Part shown: positions 56,682-64,000 of the stretch, one piece after another
How positions within the stretch are numbered: position 1 is the stretch's first letter
How the letters are laid out: every line of letters starts with the position of its first letter
Assembly: GCF_021729885.1 (NCBI RefSeq)
Contig: NZ_CP063401.1
Location: forward strand, 930,001 to 994,000
Origin: Devosia sp. SL43
GTDB taxonomy: Bacteria; Pseudomonadota; Alphaproteobacteria; Rhizobiales; Devosiaceae
Length of the DNA: 64,000 nucleotides
Direction: 5' to 3'
Position numbers and translations under genes: made by a program
The notes under the pieces: model-generated
What the model saw: the letters and a program-made list of their open reading frames with translations, nothing else
Database searches by the model: none
What the model was told of the DNA's origin: nothing

Positions 56682-57677
56682 ATGAATCTCATCCAATTCT
56701 TCGACACCAACGGTGAACGCGCGGTTGCGGCTGTCGAAGGCGGCACCGCCCGCAAGGTCAACGGCGCGACCAGCGTTTATCAGCTGGCAACCGCAGCGGC
56801 TGCCGGCAATGGCGGGCTGGCCGCCTTGATCGCATCGCATGGCCTGGGCGAGACGGTCGATCGCGCCGCCATCCTGGCCGATGGCCGCATGCTGACGCCA
56901 ATCGATCATCCCGATCCCGCTCACCTCTATGTCACCGGCACCGGCCTGACCCATCTCGGGTCCGCCGCGACGCGCGACGCCATGCACAAATCGGCCGGAA
57001 CGAAGGTCGAGGAAAACCTGACCGATTCCATGAAGATGTTCCGGATGGGCGTCGAGGGCGGCAAGCCGGCGGCTGGCCAGAAGGGCGTGCAGCCGGAATG
57101 GTTCTACAAGGGCAACGGCTATTCGGTGATCAATCCGGGCCAGGCCATTCCCTCGCCAAGCTTCGCGCTGGATGCGGGCGAGGAGCCCGAGATCGCCGGC
57201 ATCTATGTGATCGACCAGAACGGCCAGCCACGCCGGCTTGGCTTTGCGCTGGCCAACGAGTTCTCCGACCATGTGACCGAGCGGGTGAATTACCTGTTCC
57301 TCGCCCATTCCAAACTGCGCGCCTGCTCGTTCGGGCCGGAGCTGCGCGTCGGCGATCTGCCCAACCATATCGAGGGCATGTCGCGCATCTGGCGCGACGG
57401 CAAGGTGCTGTGGGAAAAGCCGTTCCTCAGCGGCGAGAACAATATGAGCCACACCATCGCCAACCTCGAATATCACCACTTCAAGTACGACCTGTTCCGC
57501 AATCCGGGCGACGTGCACGTCCACTGCTTCGGCACGGCGACCCTCAGCTTTGCCGACGGCATCAGCACCAAGCCGGGTGACGCATTCGAGATCGAAGAAG
57601 CCCAGTTCGGCGCAGCTTTGCGCAATCCGATCCAGGTGCAATCCGAGCATCCGATAGTCGTAGGCAACCTCTATTAG
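56682..57677 (+). CDS. AraD1/GguC-like FAH-fold family protein
   Basis: 331 residues of the fumarylacetoacetate-hydrolase-like fold, in the AraD1/GguC group linked to pentose and sugar-acid breakdown (probably dehydration of 2-keto-3-deoxy sugar acids). Conserved metal-site pieces are QPEWFYKGNGYSVINPGQA, GEEPEIAGIYVIDQNGQ and NYLFLAHSKLRACSFGPELR, and DVHVHCFGTATLSFADG near the end. ATG at 56682 preceded by GGAGGAG. An aldo/keto reductase follows 53 bases later; together they suggest a small sugar-oxidation set. Confidence 0.85.
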   Translation: MNLIQFFDTNGERAVAAVEGGTARKVNGATSVYQLATAAAAGNGGLAALIASHGLGETVDRAAILADGRMLTPIDHPDPAHLYVTGTGLTHLGSAATRDAMHKSAGTKVEENLTDSMKMFRMGVEGGKPAAGQKGVQPEWFYKGNGYSVINPGQAIPSPSFALDAGEEPEIAGIYVIDQNGQPRRLGFALANEFSDHVTERVNYLFLAHSKLRACSFGPELRVGDLPNHIEGMSRIWRDGKVLWEKPFLSGENNMSHTIANLEYHHFKYDLFRNPGDVHVHCFGTATLSFADGISTKPGDAFEIEEAQFGAALRNPIQVQSEHPIVVGNLY

Positions 57678-57730
57678 CTTGAAGCATCGCCACTAACATG
57701 TCAGTTATCCCTCGCTCCGGGAGGGATAGT

Positions 57731-58750
57731 ATGACGGCTCGTACATTCGAAAAACGCCGCGTTGGACAGACCGCGCTTGAGGTCACCACGCTGGGGCTGG
57801 GCGGCGCATCGCTGGCCGGTATTTTCAGCGCCGTTCCGGCCGATCAGGCCCGGGCCACTGTACATCACGCCCTTGATGCGGGGATAAACTACGTCGACAC
57901 GGCACCCCAATATGGGCTGGGCCGGTCTGAGCACCTCGTTGGCGACGTGTTGCGCGAGCGTCGCATCGATGCCGTGCTTTCCACCAAGGTCGGCCGCCTC
58001 CTGGCTCCCGTGGTTGACGGACAACAGGACAAGGGCGCCTGGGTCGATCCCCTGCCCTTCAATCAGGTCTATGACTATTCCTACGATGGCGTGATGCGCT
58101 CGTTCGAGGACAGCCTGCAGCGGCTGGGGCTGGCCAGCGTCGACATCGTCTATGTGCACGATATCGGCGTTGCCACCCATGGCGTGGAAGGCAACAGGCC
58201 GCTGTGGAAGCAGCTCGAGACCGGCGGCTACAAGGCACTGCGCGAATTGCGTGACGGCGGAGTCATCAAGGCCATCGGCCTGGGCGTCAACGAGTGGGAA
58301 GTGCTGATGGACGCCTTCGCGCTGGGCGACTGGGACGTCTTCCTGCTGGCCGGGCGCTATACGCTGCTGGAGCAGACCTCGCTCGATCCGTTCATGACCA
58401 CTTGCATCAAGCGCGGCGCGTCCGTGGTGGTCGGCGGCCCGTTCAATTCCGGCATTCTGGTTGGTGGCGACAAGTTCAACTATGCCAAGGCACCCGAGGC
58501 GATCGTTGCCAAGGTCAAGGCGATCGACGCGGTCTGCCAGGAGTTCGGCGTGCCTCTGCCGGCCGCAGCCCTGCAGTTCCCGCTGACCCACCCGGCGGTT
58601 TGCAACGTCTTGCCCGGACCGCGCTCGCCCGCAGAACTCGACGGCATTCTCGATTGGTGGGATGTAAGCATCCCCGGCGAGTTGTGGACGACTTTGGCCG
58701 CCAAGGGCCTGCTGGCACCCGGCACGCCGATTCCCGGTGGCACGGCTTGA
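57731..58750 (+). CDS. Aldo/keto reductase, D-threo-aldose 1-dehydrogenase-like
   Basis: 339 residues, NAD(P)-dependent TIM-barrel oxidoreductase. Begins RRVGQTALEVTTLGLGGASL. Catalytic Asp and Tyr are in AGINYVDTAPQYGLGRSEHL, Lys in AVLSTKVGRLL, and His in ASVDIVYVHDIGVATHG. This subgroup includes L-fucose/D-arabinose dehydrogenase and pyridoxal 4-dehydrogenase. The start ATG at 57731 has GGGAGGGA seven bases upstream. Its link to the AraD1-like gene suits aldose-to-sugar-acid metabolism (inference). Confidence 0.88.
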   Translation: MTARTFEKRRVGQTALEVTTLGLGGASLAGIFSAVPADQARATVHHALDAGINYVDTAPQYGLGRSEHLVGDVLRERRIDAVLSTKVGRLLAPVVDGQQDKGAWVDPLPFNQVYDYSYDGVMRSFEDSLQRLGLASVDIVYVHDIGVATHGVEGNRPLWKQLETGGYKALRELRDGGVIKAIGLGVNEWEVLMDAFALGDWDVFLLAGRYTLLEQTSLDPFMTTCIKRGASVVVGGPFNSGILVGGDKFNYAKAPEAIVAKVKAIDAVCQEFGVPLPAAALQFPLTHPAVCNVLPGPRSPAELDGILDWWDVSIPGELWTTLAAKGLLAPGTPIPGGTA

Positions 58751-58766
58751 CGCATTTAGCCACACG

Positions 58767-58809
58767 GGAATAAGATAACCGAACGGTTCTAGAACCTGAA
58801 AGTTATTCC
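58767..58809. promoter_or_regulatory. Nested palindromes before the second ArsR gene
   Basis: The perfect palindrome GGTTCTAGAACC (58785-58796) lies inside a wider inverted pair GGAATAA (58767-58773) / TTATTCC (58803-58809), the latter touching the ATG at 58810. Candidate autoregulatory operator for the ArsR-type protein. Confidence 0.5.
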
Positions 58810-59160
58810 ATGCCTGCGCCTGCCAGCCTCGACGCCACCTTTCAAGCCCTCTCCGACCCCACGCGGCGCGCCATCCTGGCGCGTCTGGCGCAGGGCGAGG
58901 CGTCGGTGATGGATCTGGCTGAACCTTTCGCCATGAGCCAGCCCGCCATATCCAAGCACTTGAAAGTGCTGGAGAATGCCGGATTGATCTCACGGGGCCG
59001 CGACGCCCAGCGCCGGCCATGCAAGCTTGAGGCCGGGCCTTTGGCAGAGGCGACGGGGTGGCTGATCGAGTACCGGAAATACTGGGAAACGCAGTTCGGG
59101 CAGCTGGATGATCTGCTCGCCGAGCTGAAAAAACTCGAAGCGATGGCTGGCAAGAACTGA
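58810..59160 (+). CDS. ArsR family transcriptional regulator
   Basis: 116 residues: ATFQALSDPTRRAILARLAQ, helix-turn-helix EPFAMSQPAISKHLKVLENA and wing SRGRDAQRRPCKLEAGPL. Lacks metal-binding cysteine motifs. The C-terminal WLIEYRKYWETQFGQLDDLL is the typical helix of the AHSA1-paired group. AHSA1 gene starts 11 bases downstream. Its own operator candidate lies just before the start codon. Confidence 0.89.
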   Translation: MPAPASLDATFQALSDPTRRAILARLAQGEASVMDLAEPFAMSQPAISKHLKVLENAGLISRGRDAQRRPCKLEAGPLAEATGWLIEYRKYWETQFGQLDDLLAELKKLEAMAGKN

Positions 59161-59171
59161 GGGGGATAACC

Positions 59172-59663
59172 ATGGCTTTTGGCGGACCGCTGACCATCAC
59201 CACGCCGACTGATACGCAGGTCGTCATCACCAGGCAATTCGATGCGCCGCGGCATCTGGTTTTCGCCTGTTACACCCAGCCGGCGCTGATCCGCCGGTGG
59301 CTCAATGGCGCCGAAGGCTGGATCATGACCGAGTGCGAATTCGAAGCCAGAGTGGGCGGCAAGTACCGCTATGTCTGGAAGGCGCCAAGTGGCTACGTTA
59401 TGGCGATGGGTGGCGTCATCCGCGAGATCGAGCCGGTGGAGCGCGTAGTCAGCGCCGAAATCTTCGAAGACGACTGGACCGGCGGCGAGACGATCTCCCG
59501 GCTGGAGCTGGAAGAAATGGCCGAACAAACGACACTCATCAACACAATCACCTACTCGTCCAAGGAGGCGCGCGACGGTGCGCTGAGCACGCCGATGGCC
59601 GATGGCATGGAGTTTGGCTTCAAGAAGCTGGATGTCGTGCTCACCGAAATTGTTCAGGAGTAG
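59172..59663 (+). CDS. SRPBCC/AHSA1 family protein
   Basis: 163 residues with the AHSA1 START-like fold: TQVVITRQFDAPRHLVFACY, TQPALIRRWLNGAEGWIMTE, CEFEARVGGKYRYVWKAP and SRLELEEMAEQTTLINTITY. Probably binds a hydrophobic ligand; controlled with the ArsR gene 11 bases upstream. A 61-residue membrane protein gene follows six bases later. Confidence 0.88.
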   Translation: MAFGGPLTITTPTDTQVVITRQFDAPRHLVFACYTQPALIRRWLNGAEGWIMTECEFEARVGGKYRYVWKAPSGYVMAMGGVIREIEPVERVVSAEIFEDDWTGGETISRLELEEMAEQTTLINTITYSSKEARDGALSTPMADGMEFGFKKLDVVLTEIVQE

Positions 59664-59669
59664 ACACCA

Positions 59670-59855
59670 ATGAACGATCCTCGCATCTCGGCGCTCATTT
59701 GTGCCGCTGTCGCTGCCTGGTTGGGCTACACGATCTTCTTTTCGGCCGAAGCACCCAGCACGTTCCTGGCGGTCGTCCAGTGGACGTTCTTTGTTGTGGC
59801 ACTCCTGGGTGCCATCGCCGCGGTGATCCGCATCGTTCGAGAAAACGGGCGGTAG
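59670..59855 (+). CDS. Small two-helix membrane protein
   Basis: 61 residues with two hydrophobic helices (ALICAAVAAWLGYTIFF and FLAVVQWTFFVVALLGAIAA) and a short basic tail RIVRENGR. Six bases after the AHSA1 gene with a GGAG site (CAGGAGTAGACACC), so it is probably the third gene of the ArsR/AHSA1 transcript. No family recognised. Confidence 0.65.
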   Translation: MNDPRISALICAAVAAWLGYTIFFSAEAPSTFLAVVQWTFFVVALLGAIAAVIRIVRENGR

Positions 59856-59863
59856 CTCCAGGT

Positions 59864-60259
59864 TCAGTTCAGATCCAGAGCATAGCCCCGCAGGACACCC
59901 ATGGGGATAAGTCCGAGCACGGCCTGATTGGTGGCACGCAGGAACACGCGCGGCGCCTTGCCGGCCTGGTGGGCTTGTAGCCATCGCGCCGCCACGAGGC
60001 ACCAGCGGTTGCCGGCCACCAGACCTGGAAACGCGTATTGTGGCATGGGGGTCGACAGGTCGTTGCCGACCGATTTCGAGTAAGCGAGGAAGTCGTCAGT
60101 CGCTTCGATGCAGACCAGATGCACCGCCGCGCTATCAGGGCCGACGGCGCAATAGCCGGTGCGGAAGAATCCGGTCAGCGGATCGCTGGAGCAAGGCTGC
60201 AGAGCCTCGCCCAGAACGTTGAACTCGGACGGTCCGTGAAACCGGCCCTGCTCGTTCAA
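59864..60259 (-). CDS. DUF2237 family protein
   Basis: 131 residues. The family pattern is clear: FNVLGEALQPCSSDPLTGFF, then GYCAVGPDSAAVHLVCIEAT, FLAYSKSVGNDLSTPMPQYA and FPGLVAGNRWCLVAARWLQA. Conserved Cys and Trp residues are kept. Function unknown. Start overlaps the cckA stop by 4 bases, so it is co-translated with the kinase. Convergent with the small membrane gene. Confidence 0.9.
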   Translation of the reverse strand: MNEQGRFHGPSEFNVLGEALQPCSSDPLTGFFRTGYCAVGPDSAAVHLVCIEATDDFLAYSKSVGNDLSTPMPQYAFPGLVAGNRWCLVAARWLQAHQAGKAPRVFLRATNQAVLGLIPMGVLRGYALDLN

Positions 60260-62829
60260 TTGACCTCGTCCTTGCCCAGCTTCTGCAGCACTTCCTTGAC
60301 CTTGGAATTGATCTGGTCGAGCGAATAGGGCTTGGGCAGGAACTCGACGCTCTGGTCGTCCTCGATATCGCGGCGCACGCTTTCCTCGGCATAACCGGAG
60401 ACGAAGATGACCTTGAGATTGGGCATCGTCTCGCGGACATGCTTGAGCAGCGTTGGCCCGTCCATTTCCGGCATGGCGACGTCGGAAATCATCAGGTCAA
60501 TTCTGAAGTCCTGATCTTCCAGAATTTCTAGAGCCTCTTCGCCGCCATCGGCCTCGAACACTTCGTAGCCGGTCGTGCGCAGGGCGCGGGCGGAGAAAGC
60601 GCGCACGCTTTCCTCGTCATCGACCAGCAGGATGCGCTCGTGACCCGTCAGGTCCCTGACCGGCGCAGCAGCAGCCGCGACCTTGGCCGCCACTTCGGTG
60701 GCGCTGGCCACGTGACGCGGCAGGAATATCTTGAAGGTGGTGCCCACCCCGACAGTCGAGACCGGGTAAATGAAGCCCTCGGTCTGCTTGACGATACCAT
60801 AGACGGTCGAAAGGCCCAGGCCGGTGCCCTTCCCCAGTTCTTTGGTGGTGAAGAAGGGCTCGAAAATCTTCTCGATAATCTCAGCGCTCATGCCGGTGCC
60901 GGTGTCCTGCACATCGATCAGCACGTAGTCGGCCGCCACCATGCCCTCGAAGCTCATCTGCGCCGCTTCGACCTGCTGGACATTGGACGTGCGAATGGTG
61001 ATCGAGCCACCATTGGGCATGGCGTCGCGGGCATTGACGACCAGGTTGATGATGACCTGTTCGAGCTGCACCACGTCGGCGCGGACCGGCCATATGTTGC
61101 GGCCGTGCTCGACCGTCAGGGTATTCTTCTCGCCGATCATGCGCTTGAGCAGCACAGTGAGGTCGTCGACGATCAGCGGCAGTTCCAGCACCTGCGGACG
61201 CAGGGTCTGGCGGCGCGAGAAGGCCAGCAGCTGGCGGGTGAGGCCGGCGGCGCGGTTGGCGTTCTGCTTGATCTGCATGAGCTCGCTGAAACTGGGATCA
61301 CCCGGCTTGTGCTTGAGCAGCAGCAGATCGGAGAATCCGATGATGGCGGTCAGCAGGTTGTTGAAATCATGCGCCACGCCACCGGCGAGCTGGCCCACGG
61401 CCTGCATCTTCTGGCTCTGGGCAAACTGGGCTTCAAGCTTGCGCTGGTCGGTCATGTCGAGGGCGTAGACATTGACCTGCTCGGGTGAGCCGGAACTCAT
61501 TTCCGAGGCAGAGAGGTAGAGCCGTACGGCGTGATCGCCCTCGGCGCTAAGCAGGGCATCGACCGGCTCGACTTCAGAGCGATGCGCCGCAGCATCGGCC
61601 AGGGCCTTGCCGAACTTGTCGCGGCTGCCCTCCCCGATCAGCTCCGTCAGCGGCTGCATTTCGAGGCTCTTTTCCTCGCCGGACCAGCGGAAGATGCGCC
61701 CGAAGGGTGCATTGGTGCGGATGATCCGGCCTTCAGCATCGAGCGTCGCGATGGCAAAGGGGGTGTCGTTGAAGAAGCGCGAGAAACGGACTTCGGCGGC
61801 GCGCAACTCTTCCTCGGTGTCCGGGGCGTTGGACTTGTCGAGCACCAGCGTCCGCGTCTCGCCCAGTTCGCCATCGGCAAGGCGGGCAGCGCGATGCAGC
61901 AGGCGGACCGGCAGACTGGTACCGTTGCGACGGACGAGATCGATATCGATGATCTCGGTGCGGATTTCGCCATCGCTGCGGCCGCCCATCAACAGATGCG
62001 AGCCATCGCCGCGCACAATATCGTTGAGACCGAGATGCCCGGAATTGAACTCGGCCAAATCATAGCCCAGCCAGTCGGTCAGCGTGGAGTTGAGATACTG
62101 GATGCGACCATGCGCATCGGCCGAGAAGAAACCGGCCGGCGAATGGTCGAGATAGTCGATGGCGCGCTGCAGGTCGCGGAAGGCGCTTTCATTGCTGTCG
62201 CGGTCGCGGGTGATGTCTTCGACGGACCAGATGACCAGTGGCTTCTTGGCCTCGTCGGATTCAGGCAGCGGGCGCACGCCGACGCGGTACCAGTAGGCCT
62301 TGCCGCTATTGGCCTGCGAACCGCCAAGACCACCGACAATGCGGACATCCTCGATGGCGGCGCGACCGTCCTTGGCGGCGCGCGACAGGCGGTAGATGCC
62401 TTCGCTGGCCTCGGACTGACCGGCAAACAGGCGCGGCACGCCGACCGGCAGGCCATTGGTCATCGCCCCGGTGAAGCTGCCATAATGAGAATTGACGTAG
62501 GAAATCTTGCCATCGCGATCGGCCACGACGGCGCCGAACGGCAGGCTGTCGACGACCGCGTTGGAGATGGTGCGCCGGTCTTCGCCCCCGGCGAAGCGGA
62601 ACAGGCCCGCCGCGAGGCCAAACAAGCAGAAGACGCCGACCACTGCCAGCACGCCGACAAAAGTCATGATCAGATCGGGCGAAATACGATCGCTGAACAG
62701 CGAGAACGCCACGGCTACGGCGATCAGAACCAGGCCCAGGACGACGACCCGCCACAGCCCGGCGCTGCCGCCCCGGTTGGCCAGCAAGGGGTCTGGATAG
62801 CTGTCCTCGCCGAGCGGCGTCGATGCCAT
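60256..62829 (-). CDS. cckA: Hybrid histidine kinase CckA
   Basis: 857 residues. Master cell-cycle kinase that, through ChpT, phosphorylates CtrA and CpdR in alphaproteobacteria. Order: two transmembrane helices (about 26-44 and 52-76), PAS-like regions (about 90-205, 215-335 and 345-460), HisKA with phospho-His487 in [20 protein letters not shown], HATPase with [20 protein letters not shown] and [12 protein letters not shown], then a receiver domain with acidic pair D737-D738, phospho-Asp783 in [12 protein letters not shown] and Lys833. Full length and intact. Coupled to DUF2237 downstream; flhB follows it in the map. Confidence 0.95.
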   Translation of the reverse strand: MASTPLGEDSYPDPLLANRGGSAGLWRVVVLGLVLIAVAVAFSLFSDRISPDLIMTFVGVLAVVGVFCLFGLAAGLFRFAGGEDRRTISNAVVDSLPFGAVVADRDGKISYVNSHYGSFTGAMTNGLPVGVPRLFAGQSEASEGIYRLSRAAKDGRAAIEDVRIVGGLGGSQANSGKAYWYRVGVRPLPESDEAKKPLVIWSVEDITRDRDSNESAFRDLQRAIDYLDHSPAGFFSADAHGRIQYLNSTLTDWLGYDLAEFNSGHLGLNDIVRGDGSHLLMGGRSDGEIRTEIIDIDLVRRNGTSLPVRLLHRAARLADGELGETRTLVLDKSNAPDTEEELRAAEVRFSRFFNDTPFAIATLDAEGRIIRTNAPFGRIFRWSGEEKSLEMQPLTELIGEGSRDKFGKALADAAAHRSEVEPVDALLSAEGDHAVRLYLSASEMSSGSPEQVNVYALDMTDQRKLEAQFAQSQKMQAVGQLAGGVAHDFNNLLTAIIGFSDLLLLKHKPGDPSFSELMQIKQNANRAAGLTRQLLAFSRRQTLRPQVLELPLIVDDLTVLLKRMIGEKNTLTVEHGRNIWPVRADVVQLEQVIINLVVNARDAMPNGGSITIRTSNVQQVEAAQMSFEGMVAADYVLIDVQDTGTGMSAEIIEKIFEPFFTTKELGKGTGLGLSTVYGIVKQTEGFIYPVSTVGVGTTFKIFLPRHVASATEVAAKVAAAAAPVRDLTGHERILLVDDEESVRAFSARALRTTGYEVFEADGGEEALEILEDQDFRIDLMISDVAMPEMDGPTLLKHVRETMPNLKVIFVSGYAEESVRRDIEDDQSVEFLPKPYSLDQINSKVKEVLQKLGKDEVN

Positions 62830-62974
62830 GGGTCAATCTGCTCCGTGGGTGCCGAATCAGGCACTGCCATTGGTCTAGCAAATGGCCGGTGCATGGGGGA
62901 GAGCGAACGCGGTTTTCAACACGGGATGGGCATATAAGCGTGCCAAAGCACCGCCTCGCCTTTCGGGGATGCCC

Positions 62975-64000
62975 CTAGCTCGACTTCCAGCCCGGCCCCT
63001 TCTTGAGCCGCATCACGAAGCCGATGACTTCGGCCACCGCCTTGAAGTGCTCGTTGGGGATCGTGTCGTCCACCTCGACGCTGGCGAACAGCGCACGCGC
63101 GAGCGGCGGGTTTTCGACGATCGGGACGTCGTGCTGCTTGGCCAGTTCGCGGATGCGGAAGGCCACGGCGTCGGCGCCCTTGGCGACGCATTGCGGGGCG
63201 CCCATGGCACGGTCGTATTTGAGCGCCACGGCAAAGTGGGTCGGGTTGGTGATGACTACGGTGGCATCGGGCACGGCGGACATCATGCGCTTGCGCGAGC
63301 GCTCCTGCCGCAACTGGCGCAGTTTCCCCTTGATATGGGGGTCGCCTTCCATCTGCTTGTATTCGTCCTTGGTCTCCTGCAGCGTCATCATCTGCCGCTT
63401 CCACCACTTCTGGCGGACGTAGATGTAGTCGGCCAGAGCGATGGCCGTGACGATGGCCAGGGTCGCCGTGAAGATCTTGATGCCGATCTCCTGGAAGTCG
63501 GCCAGGATGATCAGGGGATCGGCGGTCATCATGGTGTCGAGCCGGTCGCGCTCGGGCCACACCACGAAGAACAGCACCGTGCCCACGACGGAAATCTTGA
63601 GCAGGCCCTTGCCGAAATTGACCAGGGATTCGCTGGAAAACATGCGCTTGAAGCCCGCCAGCGGCGAAATCTTGGAGAATTTCGGGGTGATCGGTTCGAC
63701 GGACAGCAATGGCCGGTGCTGAATGAGGTTGGCCGCAACCGCGCAGGACGACAAGACGGCCAGCGGGATCAGCACCGTGCCCAGCAGCGCCAATGCCAAA
63801 CCGTTGAAGAAGGCTCCGAAGCCCGCTCCGCCCAGCTCGAACTGGTCGGCATTCATCATCAGCACCTTGAGCGACCCCATCAGGTTCGCCGCAGTCGAGG
63901 GCGCCATCATCGCGAAGATAACGGCTGAGCCGAGCAGCATGAACCAGGTGACCACTTCCTGGCTCTTGGCGACGTCGCCCTTCTTGTGCGCATCCTCGAG
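62975..64000 (-). CDS. flhB: Flagellar export switch protein FlhB (partial, N-terminus beyond window)
   Basis: 342 residues visible; about 15-20 N-terminal residues are outside. Part of the flagellar type III export gate that switches substrate specificity after autocleavage. Visible start LEDAHKKGDVAKSQEVVTWF, four transmembrane helices, the basic linker KRQMMTLQETKDEYKQMEGD and the autocleavage motif in VVITNPTHFAVALKYDRAMG (N-P-T-H). C-terminal EHFKAVAEVIGFVMRLKKG is standard. Other flagellar genes would be expected beyond the right edge. Confidence 0.95.
   Translation of the reverse strand, partial: LEDAHKKGDVAKSQEVVTWFMLLGSAVIFAMMAPSTAANLMGSLKVLMMNADQFELGGAGFGAFFNGLALALLGTVLIPLAVLSSCAVAANLIQHRPLLSVEPITPKFSKISPLAGFKRMFSSESLVNFGKGLLKISVVGTVLFFVVWPERDRLDTMMTADPLIILADFQEIGIKIFTATLAIVTAIALADYIYVRQKWWKRQMMTLQETKDEYKQMEGDPHIKGKLRQLRQERSRKRMMSAVPDATVVITNPTHFAVALKYDRAMGAPQCVAKGADAVAFRIRELAKQHDVPIVENPPLARALFASVEVDDTIPNEHFKAVAEVIGFVMRLKKGPGWKSS

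Noticed and set aside
61531-62937. 468-codon open frame on the plus strand
   Set aside because: Antisense to cckA.

Overview
The window is a 64 kb chromosomal segment of a high-GC alphaproteobacterium. A member of the Hyphomicrobiales near Devosia fits best; this is an inference from gene content and order, not a database match. Supporting features are a recA promoter with the alphaproteobacterial SOS box (GTTC-N7-GTTC), the CckA hybrid kinase, the F1-ATPase inhibitor zeta subunit (DUF1476), the PurS/PurQ/small-PurL type of FGAM synthase, a BacA/SbmA transporter and the order icd - alaS - recA - cckA. No rRNA, tRNA, CRISPR array, complete insertion sequence or prophage was seen.

Layout. 1-4010: start of etfB, then a DUF3422 membrane protein behind glutamate dehydrogenase, with a divergent FadR-type regulator. 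4011-5131: a worn, largely non-coding stretch with remnants, including the last 54 codons of radC. 5123-8711: CelD-like acyltransferase, CcdA, a small P-loop kinase and rpe. 8742-27164: a spread-out purine and iron-sulfur region (purB, purC, purS, purQ, purL, bolA, grxD). It is interrupted by small enzymes, a haem peroxidase and, between purS and purQ, an envelope module (GtrA, FAD oxidoreductase, GT-C-like protein, acyltransferase). 27307-30540: two MFS carriers and a ClpP. 30703-32701: an ArsR/AHSA1 pair and an aminotransferase. 32823-36191: the operon ttcA - inositol-phosphatase-like - glsA - inositol-phosphatase-like. 36358-45808: BacA/SbmA, rpsD, a PLD-family protein, MFS, TrmJ, two GNATs, GFA, TfoX, fabF and MarR. 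45944-56413: icd, DUF6855-like, a DUF2807 protein, a von Willebrand A protein, two EamA carriers, alaS and recA. 56682-64000: AraD1-like and aldo/keto reductase genes, a second ArsR/AHSA1 pair, DUF2237, cckA and the 5'-truncated flhB.

How the genes work together. Most are housekeeping: purine synthesis, TCA cycle, nitrogen metabolism, tRNA modification and aminoacylation, recombination, and the CckA and flagellar export functions. The accessory parts are small self-contained units with visible control elements: palindromes before two ArsR genes and one MarR gene, direct repeats between gdh and its regulator, and a hairpin that covers the ribosome binding site of the haem peroxidase. Damaged genes stand out. 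glsA lacks about 37 internal codons including the family's active-site tyrosine region, a secreted Cys-containing protein is split by a frameshift, and radC is reduced to its C-terminus. I did not find a clearly new multi-gene system. The best leads are the peroxidase translational hairpin, the internally deleted glutaminase and the envelope module placed inside the purine cluster.
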